Shown in pieces: positions 34,141 to 45,009 of a stretch of DNA of 64,000 bases. A program made the position numbers and the translations under genes. The notes below the pieces were generated by a model, which saw only the letters and a program-made list of their open reading frames with translations, searched no databases and was not told where the DNA came from. Source of the stretch: Meandrina meandrites (taxonomy: Eukaryota; Cnidaria; Anthozoa; Scleractinia; Meandrinidae); assembly GCA_963693305.1 (NCBI GenBank), contig OY855913.1:16331484-16395483 (forward strand). The letters are read 5' to 3'. Every line of letters begins with the position of its first letter. Position 1 is the first letter of the stretch.

Positions 34141-35091
34141 CTAATTCGATAAACAGCAAAGTGCTTCTCTGATTGTCTGCTTCACTGCTAGTTTTACTTC
34201 GCTGATCTTCCAGCAGTAAAGAAATGGGTTCAACGACGAGTTAAAGTAAACTAAAGTCGCTGTCATATCTAAAGAAAGAATTTTGGAAGAAGATAGAACT
34301 TTATAATTACTGTACAAAGCGCTAAATATACCAAACGGTAGATAACAAGCAACTAATGTCATTTGTACCCAGAGCGCACTGGACACTGCCTTCTTGTATC
34401 GTGCGAAGTTCAAGGAATTTATTTGGCTCGATTGTTGTTGTTGAAAATTGTCATGCACTTGAGTTTGATGATGACGAAGTGTAAGAAAAATCTTAGAGTA
34501 CGAAACGATTGAGGTAATTACACAAAGTGGTATACCAATATAGCCGTACCAATGGACTATAAGGTGATTCGTAAAGTACGATGTCGAGGCAACAATGCTA
34601 GGCATAATCCAGAAGACGACAACAAAGACATATGTGCGCTTTAAAGTTACAACTTGCCTGTATCTCAGGCCTAACACCAGGGCGAGAAGTCTGTCCACGC
34701 TTATTGCAGTCACTGTAAGCAAAGAAACTGAACACAAAGTATAACCTATGATAACGTACGATGCAAATGCGTATAGACAAAGACTTCTTTCTCCATGAAC
34801 CAGAGACATCCAAAACGCCACATGTAAAGGTTCAGCAATAAGACCAACGCAGAGATCAGTTGTTGCCAGACTGCGAAATAAAAGCTTAGACGGTGGATGA
34901 AGGGAAGTATCCTTGCAAAGGGCAACAAGGATCAGAGTATTGCCAAAAACTGAAGTGATGGAAAGAAAAATGTTGAATGCTGAAAAGTATATCAACTGTT
35001 CGTGTATTCCACATGTCAAGTTAGCCGAACATCGCATTTGTGCAATCGTTTGAGTGTCTTTTTCCCCGCCAGTAAAGTTTGCTATCGTCAT
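34141..35091 (-). CDS. Class A GPCR 4 (rhodopsin family, intronless)
   Basis: A single-exon frame of 316 aa is the most divergent intact member of the cluster. It keeps GNTLIL, TTDLCVGL, SVDRLLALVLGLRYRQVVTLKR, CYLPFG and NPFLYCWKI, with the same DRL in place of DRY, and ends CCLSN. The N terminus MTIANFTGGEKDTQ has an NFT sequon. Helices 3 and 4 and the second extracellular loop differ most from the other two, which could mean a different ligand. A LINE remnant abuts its 3' end. Ligand unknown. Confidence 0.92.
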   Translation of the reverse strand: MTIANFTGGEKDTQTIAQMRCSANLTCGIHEQLIYFSAFNIFLSITSVFGNTLILVALCKDTSLHPPSKLLFRSLATTDLCVGLIAEPLHVAFWMSLVHGERSLCLYAFASYVIIGYTLCSVSLLTVTAISVDRLLALVLGLRYRQVVTLKRTYVFVVVFWIMPSIVASTSYFTNHLIVHWYGYIGIPLCVITSIVSYSKIFLTLRHHQTQVHDNFQQQQSSQINSLNFARYKKAVSSALWVQMTLVACYLPFGIFSALYSNYKVLSSSKILSLDMTATLVYFNSSLNPFLYCWKISEVKLAVKQTIREALCCLSN

Positions 35092-37417
35092 TATTCTGTA
35101 AGGTGGATCCCTGTAGTTTCAACGACAGACCTTTCATCCACCAAACAACACATAAGCTGAACCTTATTCATGCTCTGAATTTAAATAGCGACTATTATGT
35201 TAAATAATATGAACATCTGCGTAGATGCTGTCTGTTATTTATCCAAACATGTCACAATTTTAATGCAAGTTCTACGTTCGCGGAATTATATACAGAAGAA
35301 AGCTGCCAATTTTATGATAAAAGCGTATGCTGCAAACTATCTGTTTCCTTGCAAGGAAAGGTTCGCTTAAATTATCAAAAACTTGCATTTATTAAAGCAG
35401 CATACCTGAAGGATATTTCCTTGAAAATCCGAATGTGATGATCTGGTTGATAAATTATGAATGAATGGGGGTCGTAGGGAGTGAAATTTTAGAAATCAAT
35501 TTTTAACCAGCTGACTTTTTTATGTATCTCATATTTCCACGAAATATGAGATACGATATGCTTACGATGACAAAAGATGTGACTACAAAATATTTACTTG
35601 AGTTTATACAAAATAACGCAAACAGTTCAATTTTTAATACAGTTCGAAACAATTTTAATATAAATACTCGAGGTAATCAAATATTAATACATTTTGTCTT
35701 AAACATTTTCTTACAAATTCCTTAAACAGTGTTCTTGCATGTAAGTTGCTCGAATGTGTTCTTCAAAGTGTTTTTGTAAATTTCTTTAAAGTGTTCTTGT
35801 TTCCCCAGATTCTCCGAATCCACTTTCGAAGCAACTGTCATAAGTGCTGAAGGTTCTTGAAAAAGTTCTTATTCTTCAATTTGGTGAATGTTGGTGAATG
35901 CCAGGTGAACGTCGTCGATGCATGCATGAGTTAGTCGATCTTTCTTTCTCTTCTTCTTTACCCTTTAAACCGTTTTTTTTATACAGCGCATATTTATTGT
36001 TGTTCAGTGTGGATTAAAACTTTTAAAAAAAAGTATGTAACACAACAAGTAATTTGTTTACCATATTAAAAAAATACAAACTACACTTAAGCTTCAATTA
36101 AAGAAATTTTTTTAACCCAGAAGTGTTCCAGCTGTGAATAGCTAGTAATTCTACTGGTCCTCCAGAGCAGCAAGTGCTGTTGTTTTGGGGGCAAGGGGCA
36201 TTACATACACTGTTGTATGTTCTGTTGTTCTTTTGAAAGGTAGTGAGCCAATCACGTGAGACCTTGTGCGAGATGCTACGCGATCCCTTAACACTTTCAG
36301 TGCGAAAGTCGACTTTTGTCGACATTTAGAGGAGTGGTAATTGAACCACTTGTGACGTCATCAGTTTACACGTCAATCAACTTTTCAGATGAGCAACTGA
36401 TACAGCGTGGATTGATCTTTCCATAGGACCATGCATTTGCTATATCGCATGCACCAAAGTGAAAAATTGTACATTGTTACACGGAATCTCTATCAAAATG
36501 TTGCTGCGATGTAAAAAAGTGCTTTTATAGCAAAGTTTGGGCAAAATTAGCATCGTAACAACAAATATTGGGTTAAACGGCTAAAAAACCGCGTTTTTTG
36601 GGGGGGAGGGGGGAAATTCAGCAGTGAAAGGGTTAAAGCAGAACAAGCTCTATACCGGTAAATGATCTCCGGTGTAGACTACCATTATAGAACCATGCCA
36701 TAAGTCCTTATCATGACTGTAAATCGGACGAAGGCTTAACTTTCGCCAGAAGACGAGCTGATGTAGGGTATGACTAGTTCGTCTGTAACAGTATGGTTAA
36801 TGCTACAAAGCTCAGTATTCTTCACATATTCTATCGATACAAAAAGCATTCGACCTTGCTGATTCCTTGCTCACGTGCGATACTGTTGTTAAATATAGCA
36901 GCAAATCTATGAAGAAAATGTATTATTTGAATTTTTTTGATATCATGACAGTTACTATCACGTTAGTTTGAAATTCAGCAGGTCCTCACAACGCTGTTAA
37001 ATCATGCTTTAATCAACAAAATCAATTTCAGCATTTAATTAGTGGGCTTAAACGTCATCGCTTCTGCATGTATCGCGTGCCGTTTCTTTCTAAAAAGTCA
37101 TCGGTCCTTCGGGAGCCATTACTGCTGAATCCTTCTAATGAGCTAGCTGTATCAACTTGGCTTCTGATATAGCTAATTAACATGGCGATGCCACCGTATC
37201 CTTAAACGAGGGATACTGTGACTGTGTTACCTTGCGGGGTTTGTTGCAGCATGGTAAATGTGACATTCCGTTTCATTGGATTGTCACGAGTAAGCACGTC
37301 ACGACATAAAACCTAACGGAACTAACCACGTGATTTCCGTTCGACAATTCTAGCAACAAAGACATCATTAAGGTTTTGGTTTGCAGGTCAGATTCGTGAG
37401 TGGAATACCAAGAAAAC
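35092..37417. other. Intergenic region between GPCR 4 and lipase 2
   Basis: These are divergent upstream sequences of GPCR 4 (minus) and lipase 2 (plus). The piggyBac-like MITE at 36292-36632 is the only recognisable feature. The rest is AT-rich and shows nothing that could be identified. Confidence 0.5.
36292..36632. mobile_element. PiggyBac-like MITE with TTAA target sites
   Basis: TTAA at 36288-36291 and 36633-36636 flanks inverted ends CACTTTCAGTGC and GCAGTGAAAGGG (10 of 12 match). The 341-bp interior has no coding capacity. The TTAA duplication plus CCYTTTCASTGC-type ends is the pattern of non-autonomous piggyBac elements. Confidence 0.72.
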
Positions 37418-40400
37418 ATGTCTCTTGCTTTCTTTGTTATTCTTTACTCGTCATTAGCATCTGCCTCTGAGGACTTACCCGAGACCCACATGAATGTGGT
37501 AAGTTATTTGCGAAATATTGTAGAAAATATTACATAACAGTGTTTGATTAGTTCGTCGACTAACTACTTGATTCTGCTCGATTGGGACATTTTTAATACT
37601 TTGGTGGACTTGCACTATCAATTTGCCTGGCAAGTTTAAATGACGAGGTCATTTTCTAGCTCAACGTGTATCTTTACTGATGCAAATAAATCAACTTTGT
37701 TTAACAAGATGATTCTCAACATAACAGCTTTTGTACAGAAAAGCCTGTGCCCTTCGGATCCTAGAGCGTAAAAAAATAAAGATATTATTTTTTGTTGAGG
37801 GAGGAAAACTGTCTGGAGAAACGGAGAAAACCCGGAGTCAAACCCTCGAAGCAAGGACGAGAACCAACCCCGTCGGAACTGGGATTCGAACCAGGGCCAC
37901 CACTGCGCTAGCCAGCCTAGTCAGTCAGAGAGAGCGAGAAAACGAGCGCACGAGTAAAGCGACGGCGAGTGACAGAAGGGAAGAGAGGAACGCGTTCTTT
38001 CTTCCCTTCCGCCCGCCGCCGTCGCTCGTTTTCTCGCTCTCCCTGACTGACTAGAACGCCAAGCTACACTGGCTACCACTGCGCCACACATGTGGAATTT
38101 TGCCTCCCTTGTATGTCTTAGACTAGCCGGATATAATACAAGCCTATGCGATATCTTCACTCTTATAATTGTTTGTAGCTGTAGCAAATTTTCATGGCGG
38201 CCACTTCAGGTAAAAGTTCAAACAAAATCGATGAAGTAAACGTCTTGAAAGCAAAATAAATCGACGCAAAAAGTCCTACGTTGCGTCTACCATGACCTCA
38301 TCAGTGTATGATAAGTATGAAATGATAACTGCGTAAAATGGATTCTTACATTTACACCTTTAAACTTTCTATATTTTAATTTCGTTTTCTCCTTGTACGC
38401 GACAATGTGTATATGACCTGATCGACCTGACCTTTACTGAGTCACGCAAAAGCAGTTTTTTGTGCCACTGTTTTCGTCTTCGTCTTTTAAAGGGGGCCGG
38501 ATTGGGCTTTAAAGAGAGGGGGAGAGTAGATTGGACACTCAAAATACATGTAGCAGATTTATCGTTTCTAACTGCTGGTTAATCGTAGACATGGATTCTT
38601 CATCCTTTCTATGCCTATTAGTACTCTTTGTTCACTGGCTTGGTTATGTCTGTTATATGAAAGACATTTTGTCCTGACCTTGTATAGACCCAAATCATTC
38701 ATTACAATGGCTACCCAGCAGAGGAATACCACGTGACTACAGACGATGGTTACGTCATCACCATACAGAGGATACCGGCAGGACGAAAAGAAGTTTTCGG
38801 GAATGACACAAAGCCTGTGATTTTCCTCCAACACGGAGTTCTTTGTTCCTCGTCAAACTGGGTCACAAATTTGCCAAACCAAAGTTTTGCCTTCATCTTG
38901 GCAGATAGAGGATATGACGTTTGGCTAGGGAATGTTCGAGGCAATACGTATGGCCTCCATCATGTCAAGTATCCAGTCCATTCTGATGAATTTTGGGATT
39001 TTAGGTGAGAAAGTTATTTTCTATTAACGAAAGAACATGTCCTTGAATTAAAGGGTTTTTTTTATTGTTTTTTTATTGATTTGAGTTACAAAATACAAAG
39101 ATTACAAAATACAAATATTACAGTGTGCTAGGTTAAAGGTTAAAGGTTAGTGGAATAATCCTCCCTCTCTCCCCTCCCCGACCGGCCTTCCCGTCCCGAC
39201 CCTCATTGCAAACCATGGGGCAACAGAGAGTAAAAAGAAAAAGACAACACAGTGTTCAAGCTTGCAGTGCAGTTTTCCTACGCCGCAAGGTGCAAAGTCG
39301 TCCACTATCCTTAAAAAGCATTGGCGCCATTTAGAATCCAAATGTCACTCATTTTTCAGGCGATGAGCGGTGATCCTTCCTCATTCCCTTTAGTTATTCA
39401 ACTAAGATGCTTTTACTTTAGGGTGTCTCACCGAAAACCCGAATTAATAATAATTTAATAATTTGCTAATTTATATAGCGCATATTTCCATATTCTGATC
39501 ATATTTAAGAGAAAATTAAAATTACATCACCATGAGAATAAAATAAAGTTATAAATTATAAAAATACTTCTTAAAAAGATAAGTTTTAAGTCGAGATTTA
39601 AAACAGTCAAGTGATGCAAATAGCGAATAATCGCGAATAGCGAATACTACGAATAGTCGCGAATAATGACGAACAGTTGCGAATAGTGACGAATATCGTG
39701 AATAGTGACGATTTGAGACCAGAATACTCTCTGTTACTGATCAGAAGTCAATGTCTTCGACTGATTGATTTACTTTTCAGCATATGCGGCTTGGAACATG
39801 GCTTTCAGTTGGTTGTGGTAATTTGGAATGCCTCTTCTTTGTAAATCGACTATTCAACGACTATTTGAGACTATTCGCCTCTATTTGCGATTAGTAGAAT
39901 TCTACTAGTACACTAATGCAAATGCTGCAATGTGATTGGCTGAGCTATTGAACACTATCAGCCATTAGTGTGCAGTTGCCGAAGGTCGTCCACAAAATGC
40001 CACGTTTTTATCGTTTTTCCGAAGTTTTGGAAGGAAGTTTAAAAGTAAATGGTTAATAAAATTCTCGAGAAGACTAAAAGAAGGACATTAGCGGTTTCTT
40101 GACTTTAAAAACTTGAAATTATTGAAAAACGGGTGCACGCGCGTAAACAACTGCAAATTTACCAAGGACAATTCAATGCGTGCGATTTTGTCAAAACGTT
40201 AAGTTCGATAATGCGTAGGAAAATAATTAGAAACCATTATTTGCGTTTATTTCAGTCAGAATTCTACTAAAACAATTAGATTATTCGCTCTCAGTTTCTA
40301 TGAGGTGATAGTTGATTCGGCCTGCGGCCTCATCAACTATCACCTCATAGAAATCTCGAGCTCATAATCTAATTGTTAATTAGTATATACCACACAAGGG

Positions 40401-43400
40401 AATAGTGCTTTCCGCGCGCGCTGATTCCGCGCGGTTGTGATTAGCAAAGTACTATTCACCTCCGAGTAGCCGAAGAGAAACAAAATGGCTTCGCGCGTCG
40501 CTTTGGGTACCGAAAGTAATGTTTTGGTCCGCTAGTTATTCAACTTGCAATTGTGTGGTATATACTAAAACAATTATTCACCTCAGTGTCGGTGAAAGTG
40601 GTGGATAATCACCTCCACTTCGGTGAATAATTGTTAACTATTCGCGACTATTCGCCACTATTCGTCCCTATTCGTCATTACTCGTATTATTCGCTATTCG
40701 CGACTATTCACAATTCGCTATTCGGGTTTTCCAAACACCCTTTTACTTTATGTCATCAAAGAAAACAAATCATATGTGCACCTTTTTCCGATCAAGTTAA
40801 GCAAGCGACGTATTCATCCTCAGTGATATATTTCACCTGGAGAATTTGTTAACTTTTCAGCTGGGATGAGATGGCTCGCTATGATCTTCCCGCCATGTTA
40901 AAGTTTGTGCTATCAAAGACATCACAGCCGTCACTGTTTTATGTTGGACATTCACAAGGAACACTGATAGCGTTTGCAGAGTTCTCTAGAAACAAAGAAT
41001 TGGCCAAAATGGTGAAGAAGTTCTTTGCTCTAGGACCCGTGACAACAGTTGGTCATATGGAGAGCCCCATCAAATACCTGGCGTATTTGACACCAGAACT
41101 TCAGGTAATGAACTCTCCTCAATGGCCTGTTTTTACTATTACAGTGGGTGCCAATCCCAGTCGTGATACCTCATGTAAAAAATCACAAATTTATTTTCCT
41201 GATCAGTGGAATAATAACACCAAATTGGACATTGTAACTCGCCCTGTTCATGCGTACCGGCCAACAAGGATACAGCAATGAAATTTTGTGCATGGTCTCG
41301 GTTGACTACATAATTAACGCACAGATTCAGTGTGATCCCCGTTATAATATAACTGAGATAATTCTAAACAAAACGTAAAAGACGAGAAATGATTGTAAAG
41401 AGGTTAAATTGGTAAAAAACCGCCTGGCCCAGAATTGTATATTTTTTTGTTTGTGTACTAATATCTTTCACGTTTTCTCTCAACGCAGGATCTGTTTGAC
41501 ATTTTTGGCGTCCGGGATTTTCTTCCATCTGATTACTTCGTCCGCTGGTTTGCAGACCACGTGTGTTCTGAAGAAGATCTTAGGACATTTTGCTCAGATT
41601 TCATTTTTGTCCTGTGTGGATTTGATAAGCAACAGCTTAATAAGGTTAGTAAAACCGGAACAAATCCCACAAATGCTTATATGTCCGTGTGGCACTGGCT
41701 CGTTCCATTCGTATTTTCAACAGATTTCTCTCATATCTACCACAGTCACTAAACAGCACAATTTGGGTATTAGGTAGTGTAACAGCTGTCGTAGGCTTGT
41801 AATCCTACTGGACTGGAATAAACTATTTTTGTTTTGTTTGTTTGTTTTGGGACAGACACGCCTTCCAGTGTATTTCTCACACACTCCTGCAGGCACATCA
41901 GTAAGAGACATGGTCCACTTTGCTCAGGTAACTATGACTAACATGATATAAGAGAACTTTCCAGATGACTGCCAATGAAATCAAAGTTATCTCATCTGAC
42001 CAATGGCAGCTCAAATACAGCTAATCCAACAAGCCAATCAAAACACTAAGGAAAACACGTGCAACATGCACAATCATGCAATGCCCACACAATTCAAAGC
42101 AAGAAAAGAATGCTTCTGTTTCTTCCCCTATTTGTTGAGAAAAGCGACACATATCCGCTCTGGCTGATTGGACAGACTGACGTGTTTCCTACTTTCATCT
42201 TCTATGCCCGGGGGGCTGCTAAAATTATTTATACCGGGAGGATTCACCCGAGATCCAAACTCTCACTATTCTATACATCATTTTTAACAGGAATGGTACC
42301 CATTTCACATACCAAGAGTGTGAATACTCTTTTCTACATTTTTACTTGAATATCCAGCCTCATTCCTAGTATAAATACTTAGGTGAATCAAACATTCGTT
42401 GCTTCTGTTCGAGATATTTCAGAAGGCCCTTTACCAAATCTAAATGACAGTTTTTCCCGACATTCGTGCACTTGAGATGAGCTAATTCAGAAGCAAAAGT
42501 AACAAGCCAATGTTCAAACCCTGGTCTGTATCAAGAATACATTTTTCACATCTACAAGTATTTACCCCCGCACGTAATGCTCGCAAGATTAAAAATGATC
42601 CAGCAAACATGTTTGGTATCAAGTTTTCTCCCTATTTGTCGACTATCATTTTTTTATCTTGATGACAGCCAGTTTGATTCTACGGAATTAATATTCAACT
42701 TCACTCCTAACAGATGTACTTGTCCAAGAAGTTCCAGATGTACAATTACGGAAGCGCGGAGAAAAACAGAGAACACTATGGGCAGGTAATCACACGATAT
42801 GATGAATGTGTTGATTTGTAGTTATATGTAACTGGTGTGTTATAACACCATTTTCAACTGTGTCGTAAAACCAAAAACCAGAATAAACACTCTGGCCAGT
42901 TACAAAAGACATGCCTGTGTCTTTTTGTGTCTTTTTCACTGAACTTGTCAGTGGCGGATCCAGACCTTCAGCTAAGGAGGGGGGCCGCTTGACTATGAAT
43001 GTTGAATTCTGCGAAGGTAATTCCGGCACTTCAAAGAAAATGCGCTATTTCCGAAAAAAATAAGGTGGAGGCCCAGGTCCCCCGGGCCCCTCCCCTGGAT
43101 CCGCCACTGCTTGTTGTTGAATCGGTCGGCTTCGACGGCCCGCTTTTGGTTTCTATCGTATTTTGATAGCCGACAGGCTCGAGTTTGCTGCCTTATTGTT
43201 AAATAATCGACCAGTTGGCCACTAGTCGATCAGTTAACCTATTAGTTGCAAAGTCATATAATTGTAAGAATTACTTAAAGCTAATAAAATAAAATTAATT
43301 GTCCGATCACTAATTATTTGATGTTATGCATAGGACACTCCGCCATTATACAATGTGTCCGCCATGACGGTCCCTGTGGCACTGTACTGGGCACAGAATG

Positions 43401-43570
43401 ACTTGTTAGCTGACCCACAAGACGTGCGGGCTCTCCTTCCTCTGCTGCCCAATAAGATGTACGACAAGTATATCGAGAACTGGGATCATCTGGACTTCAT
43501 CTGGGGACTGGACGCTGCTAAACTAGTTTACTTTGACATAATTGAGCACATGAAAATGCTACGTGCTTAA
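37418..43570 (+). CDS. Acid/gastric-type lipase 2 (AB-hydrolase lipase family)
   Basis: Seven exons join in frame: 37418-37498, 38688-39004, 40861-41104, 41489-41644, 41856-41927, 42714-42785 and 43334-43570, giving 392 aa. Lengths and phases of exons 2 to 6 equal those of lipase 1. A signal peptide is present ([16 protein letters not shown]). Catalytic motifs are intact: [13 protein letters not shown], Ser164 in GHSQGT, Asp337 in [10 protein letters not shown] and His366 in [10 protein letters not shown]. Exon 1 is eight codons shorter than in lipase 1, and the Asp motif reads NDLLAD (gastric-like) instead of NDWLAD. The exons are nearly identical between the copies while the introns differ completely, mostly through different transposons. 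It is predicted to be a secreted or lysosomal lipid-ester hydrolase. Intron 2 carries the 39421-40740 element. Confidence 0.93.
37800..38095 (-). mobile_element. tRNA-derived SINE interrupted by a foldback element
   Basis: On the minus strand GGCGCAGTGGTAGCC and TAGCGCAGTGGT resemble pol III A boxes, and GGTTCGAATCC is a perfect B box (37886-37896). Between the two A-box-like pieces sits a 138-bp palindrome (37917-38054). It lies in intron 1 of lipase 2. Confidence 0.55.
37917..38054. mobile_element. 138-bp foldback element (CTAGTCAGTCAG ends)
   Basis: The left end CTAGTCAGTCAGAGAGAGCG and the right end CTCTCCCTGACTGACTAG are inverted, with further arm matches GAGAAAACGAGCG and CGCTCGTTTTCTC, around a GC-rich centre. 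It is embedded in a SINE-like sequence. Confidence 0.75.
40265..40380. mobile_element. Palindromic MITE (ACAATTAGATTA ends)
   Basis: AACAATTAGATTATTCGCTC is complemented by GAGCTCATAATCTAATTGTT. The inner arms TTTCTATGAGGTGATAGTTGA and their complement surround the centre GGCCTGCGGCC. It is nested in the 39421-40740 element. Related palindromes with ACAATTAGACCC arms lie at 54571-54681. Confidence 0.7.
40381..40567. mobile_element. 187-bp MITE with TAGTATATACCACACAA ends
   Basis: A perfect 17-bp inverted repeat TAGTATATACCACACAA lies at 40381-40397 and, inverted, at 40551-40567. It is directly adjacent to the previous palindrome within the 39421-40740 element. Related ends (GGTATATACTA, TTTAGTATATACTAAAAC) occur at about 51010 and 51124. 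Confidence 0.78.
42949..43109. mobile_element. 161-bp MITE with CAGTGGCGGATCCAG ends
   Basis: CAGTGGCGGATCCAG at the left and CTGGATCCGCCACTG at the right form a perfect 15-bp inverted repeat. The flanks share CTTGT (42944-42948 and 43110-43114). It lies in intron 6 of lipase 2. A truncated copy is at 32795-32925. Confidence 0.8.
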
Positions 43571-43607
43571 GATTAAACTGCTGGATAAACGACACATTAC
43601 TAAAACC

Positions 43608-43791
43608 GGCGACACACTAGGCGATTTTATGTATGCCCGCTACTGCGATTGCGATTTTCGCCGGCCATTCAGTTGATCGCAGTGACTTGCGATCAAAATC
43701 GCAGATATTTAACATGTCAAAAATCGGCGATTAAAGTTCGGAGGCGATTTGTGATCTGCGATCGGCGTATAAAATCACCTGGTGTGTCGCC
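43608..43791. mobile_element. 184-bp MITE just 3' of the lipase 2 stop codon
   Basis: The left end GGCGACACACTAGGCGATTT and the complement of the right end, GGCGACACACCAGGTGATTT, differ at two positions. The interior repeats GCGATT and GATCGCAG motifs. It starts 38 bp after the stop codon, so it is probably transcribed as part of the 3' UTR. Confidence 0.72.
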
Positions 43792-44770
43792 TGTTTTTAA
43801 AGACTTCTGTAATGAAATGTTGAGTGGGTTAACTTTTAATTATTATTACGTACAAATACTGCAAATAGTGATAATGTTAATGACAGAAGTCATCTAAAGA
43901 GCTCTATTAGTTCTACATGTGATACTTGTTCTGGTTGCCTTCTCAGCTTGTTTAGGCATTTTTTTTTACCTCAGACCATGTAGTGAACTGTTTTCATTTT
44001 TATCATGTTCATAGAGTTGACAACAAATATTTTCTTCCGTGGTCCAAGCACGCCATTTGCAAAGCCTCACTATAGTTCTTGGTAGATGGAAAAATCTTTA
44101 GAGACTTGCACAAGTCTTATAATTACGAGTAACCAGCAGGCAAATAACATACTAGGATTAATAAAATTTCGTACTTATACGAACGTTTTGTTCTCCATGT
44201 ATGCATTTTTTTTTTGGATAAAGATGGCTCAAGATAATTTAGACCTTCCCCTCCTTGGCATACTATTATAGCTAGGCCGACTAGCTATATTGGACTAGGC
44301 CGTTTTATGTACGTTATTTGACAATCTGTGTGACACCCTGTGCCTTTTGGTCTTTTGTCGGTATAGCTATCAGAATGATTGAATAATTATGGCCCTTCGT
44401 GAAGTTGTAGGCCTACAGAGAACCTTGGTAACATCTTCAACTCTTTTCCCGCTGGCTTAACTCTTTTTTAACAATTAATATCACAGCCCTCGACCCGCTT
44501 TCAATGCAACAATCAGTAGCACTTTTGAAGTAGCAGCGGAACATTTATCCAGATCTGTAGCAATCTCCCTGACCATCTTTTCCTCGATCACAATAAACTA
44601 TTTTTCTCTTTACGTATGTTATTCAACAGTCGTATTCGCCAATATTAATCGATATTTCATCATCAGAATAGCCTGATTCTTTGCAGTTGATTTTATAAGG
44701 CAGTTATCGTTATTTTTATACTTAGCTGAAGAATGTTGTCTTTTAAAAACCCTTTTCTTGTGTTGCTTAC

Positions 44771-45009
44771 TGCTAGGAGAGGCCTGAAGGGATGAAATGG
44801 GAACTGGGATTCGGGTAAATTTTCACTGAGAAAATGGGATTTGCTCTACTGGGACTGGGAATAAAAAAAGTGGAACTGGGACTGGGATTTGCGAAAATTT
44901 GGGAAAACAATTGGTTGGGAAATGGGATTTGGGAATGGGATGGGATGTGGGCTGGGAAATGGGAATTATACTCCTCCCTCCCCCGCCCTTTCAGGACCCC
45001 CTCCTAGCA
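44771..45009. mobile_element. MITE overlapping the 3' end of the SANT-protein gene
   Basis: TGCTAGGAGAGGCCTGAAGG at the left is mirrored by TGCTAGGAGGGGGTCCTGAA on the complement of the right end. The interior is full of GGGAACTGGGATT and GGAATGGGAT repeats. The right terminus covers 44991-45009, the final codons and stop of the minus-strand gene. Confidence 0.65.

Larger units (their letters stand above)
39421..40740. mobile_element. 1320-bp TIR element with 10-bp TSD in lipase 2 intron 2
   Basis: A perfect 10-bp target-site duplication TTTTACTTTA occupies 39411-39420 and 40741-40750. The ends GGGTGTCTCACCGAAAACCC and the complement of the right end (GGGTGTTTGGAAAACCCGAA) are inverted. Inside the right end, and from about 39600 on the left, are arrays of CGAATAGTCGCGAATA-like units in opposite orientations. 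Nested palindromic MITEs occupy the centre. The TSD length fits Mutator-like elements. No transposase is present. Confidence 0.85.
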
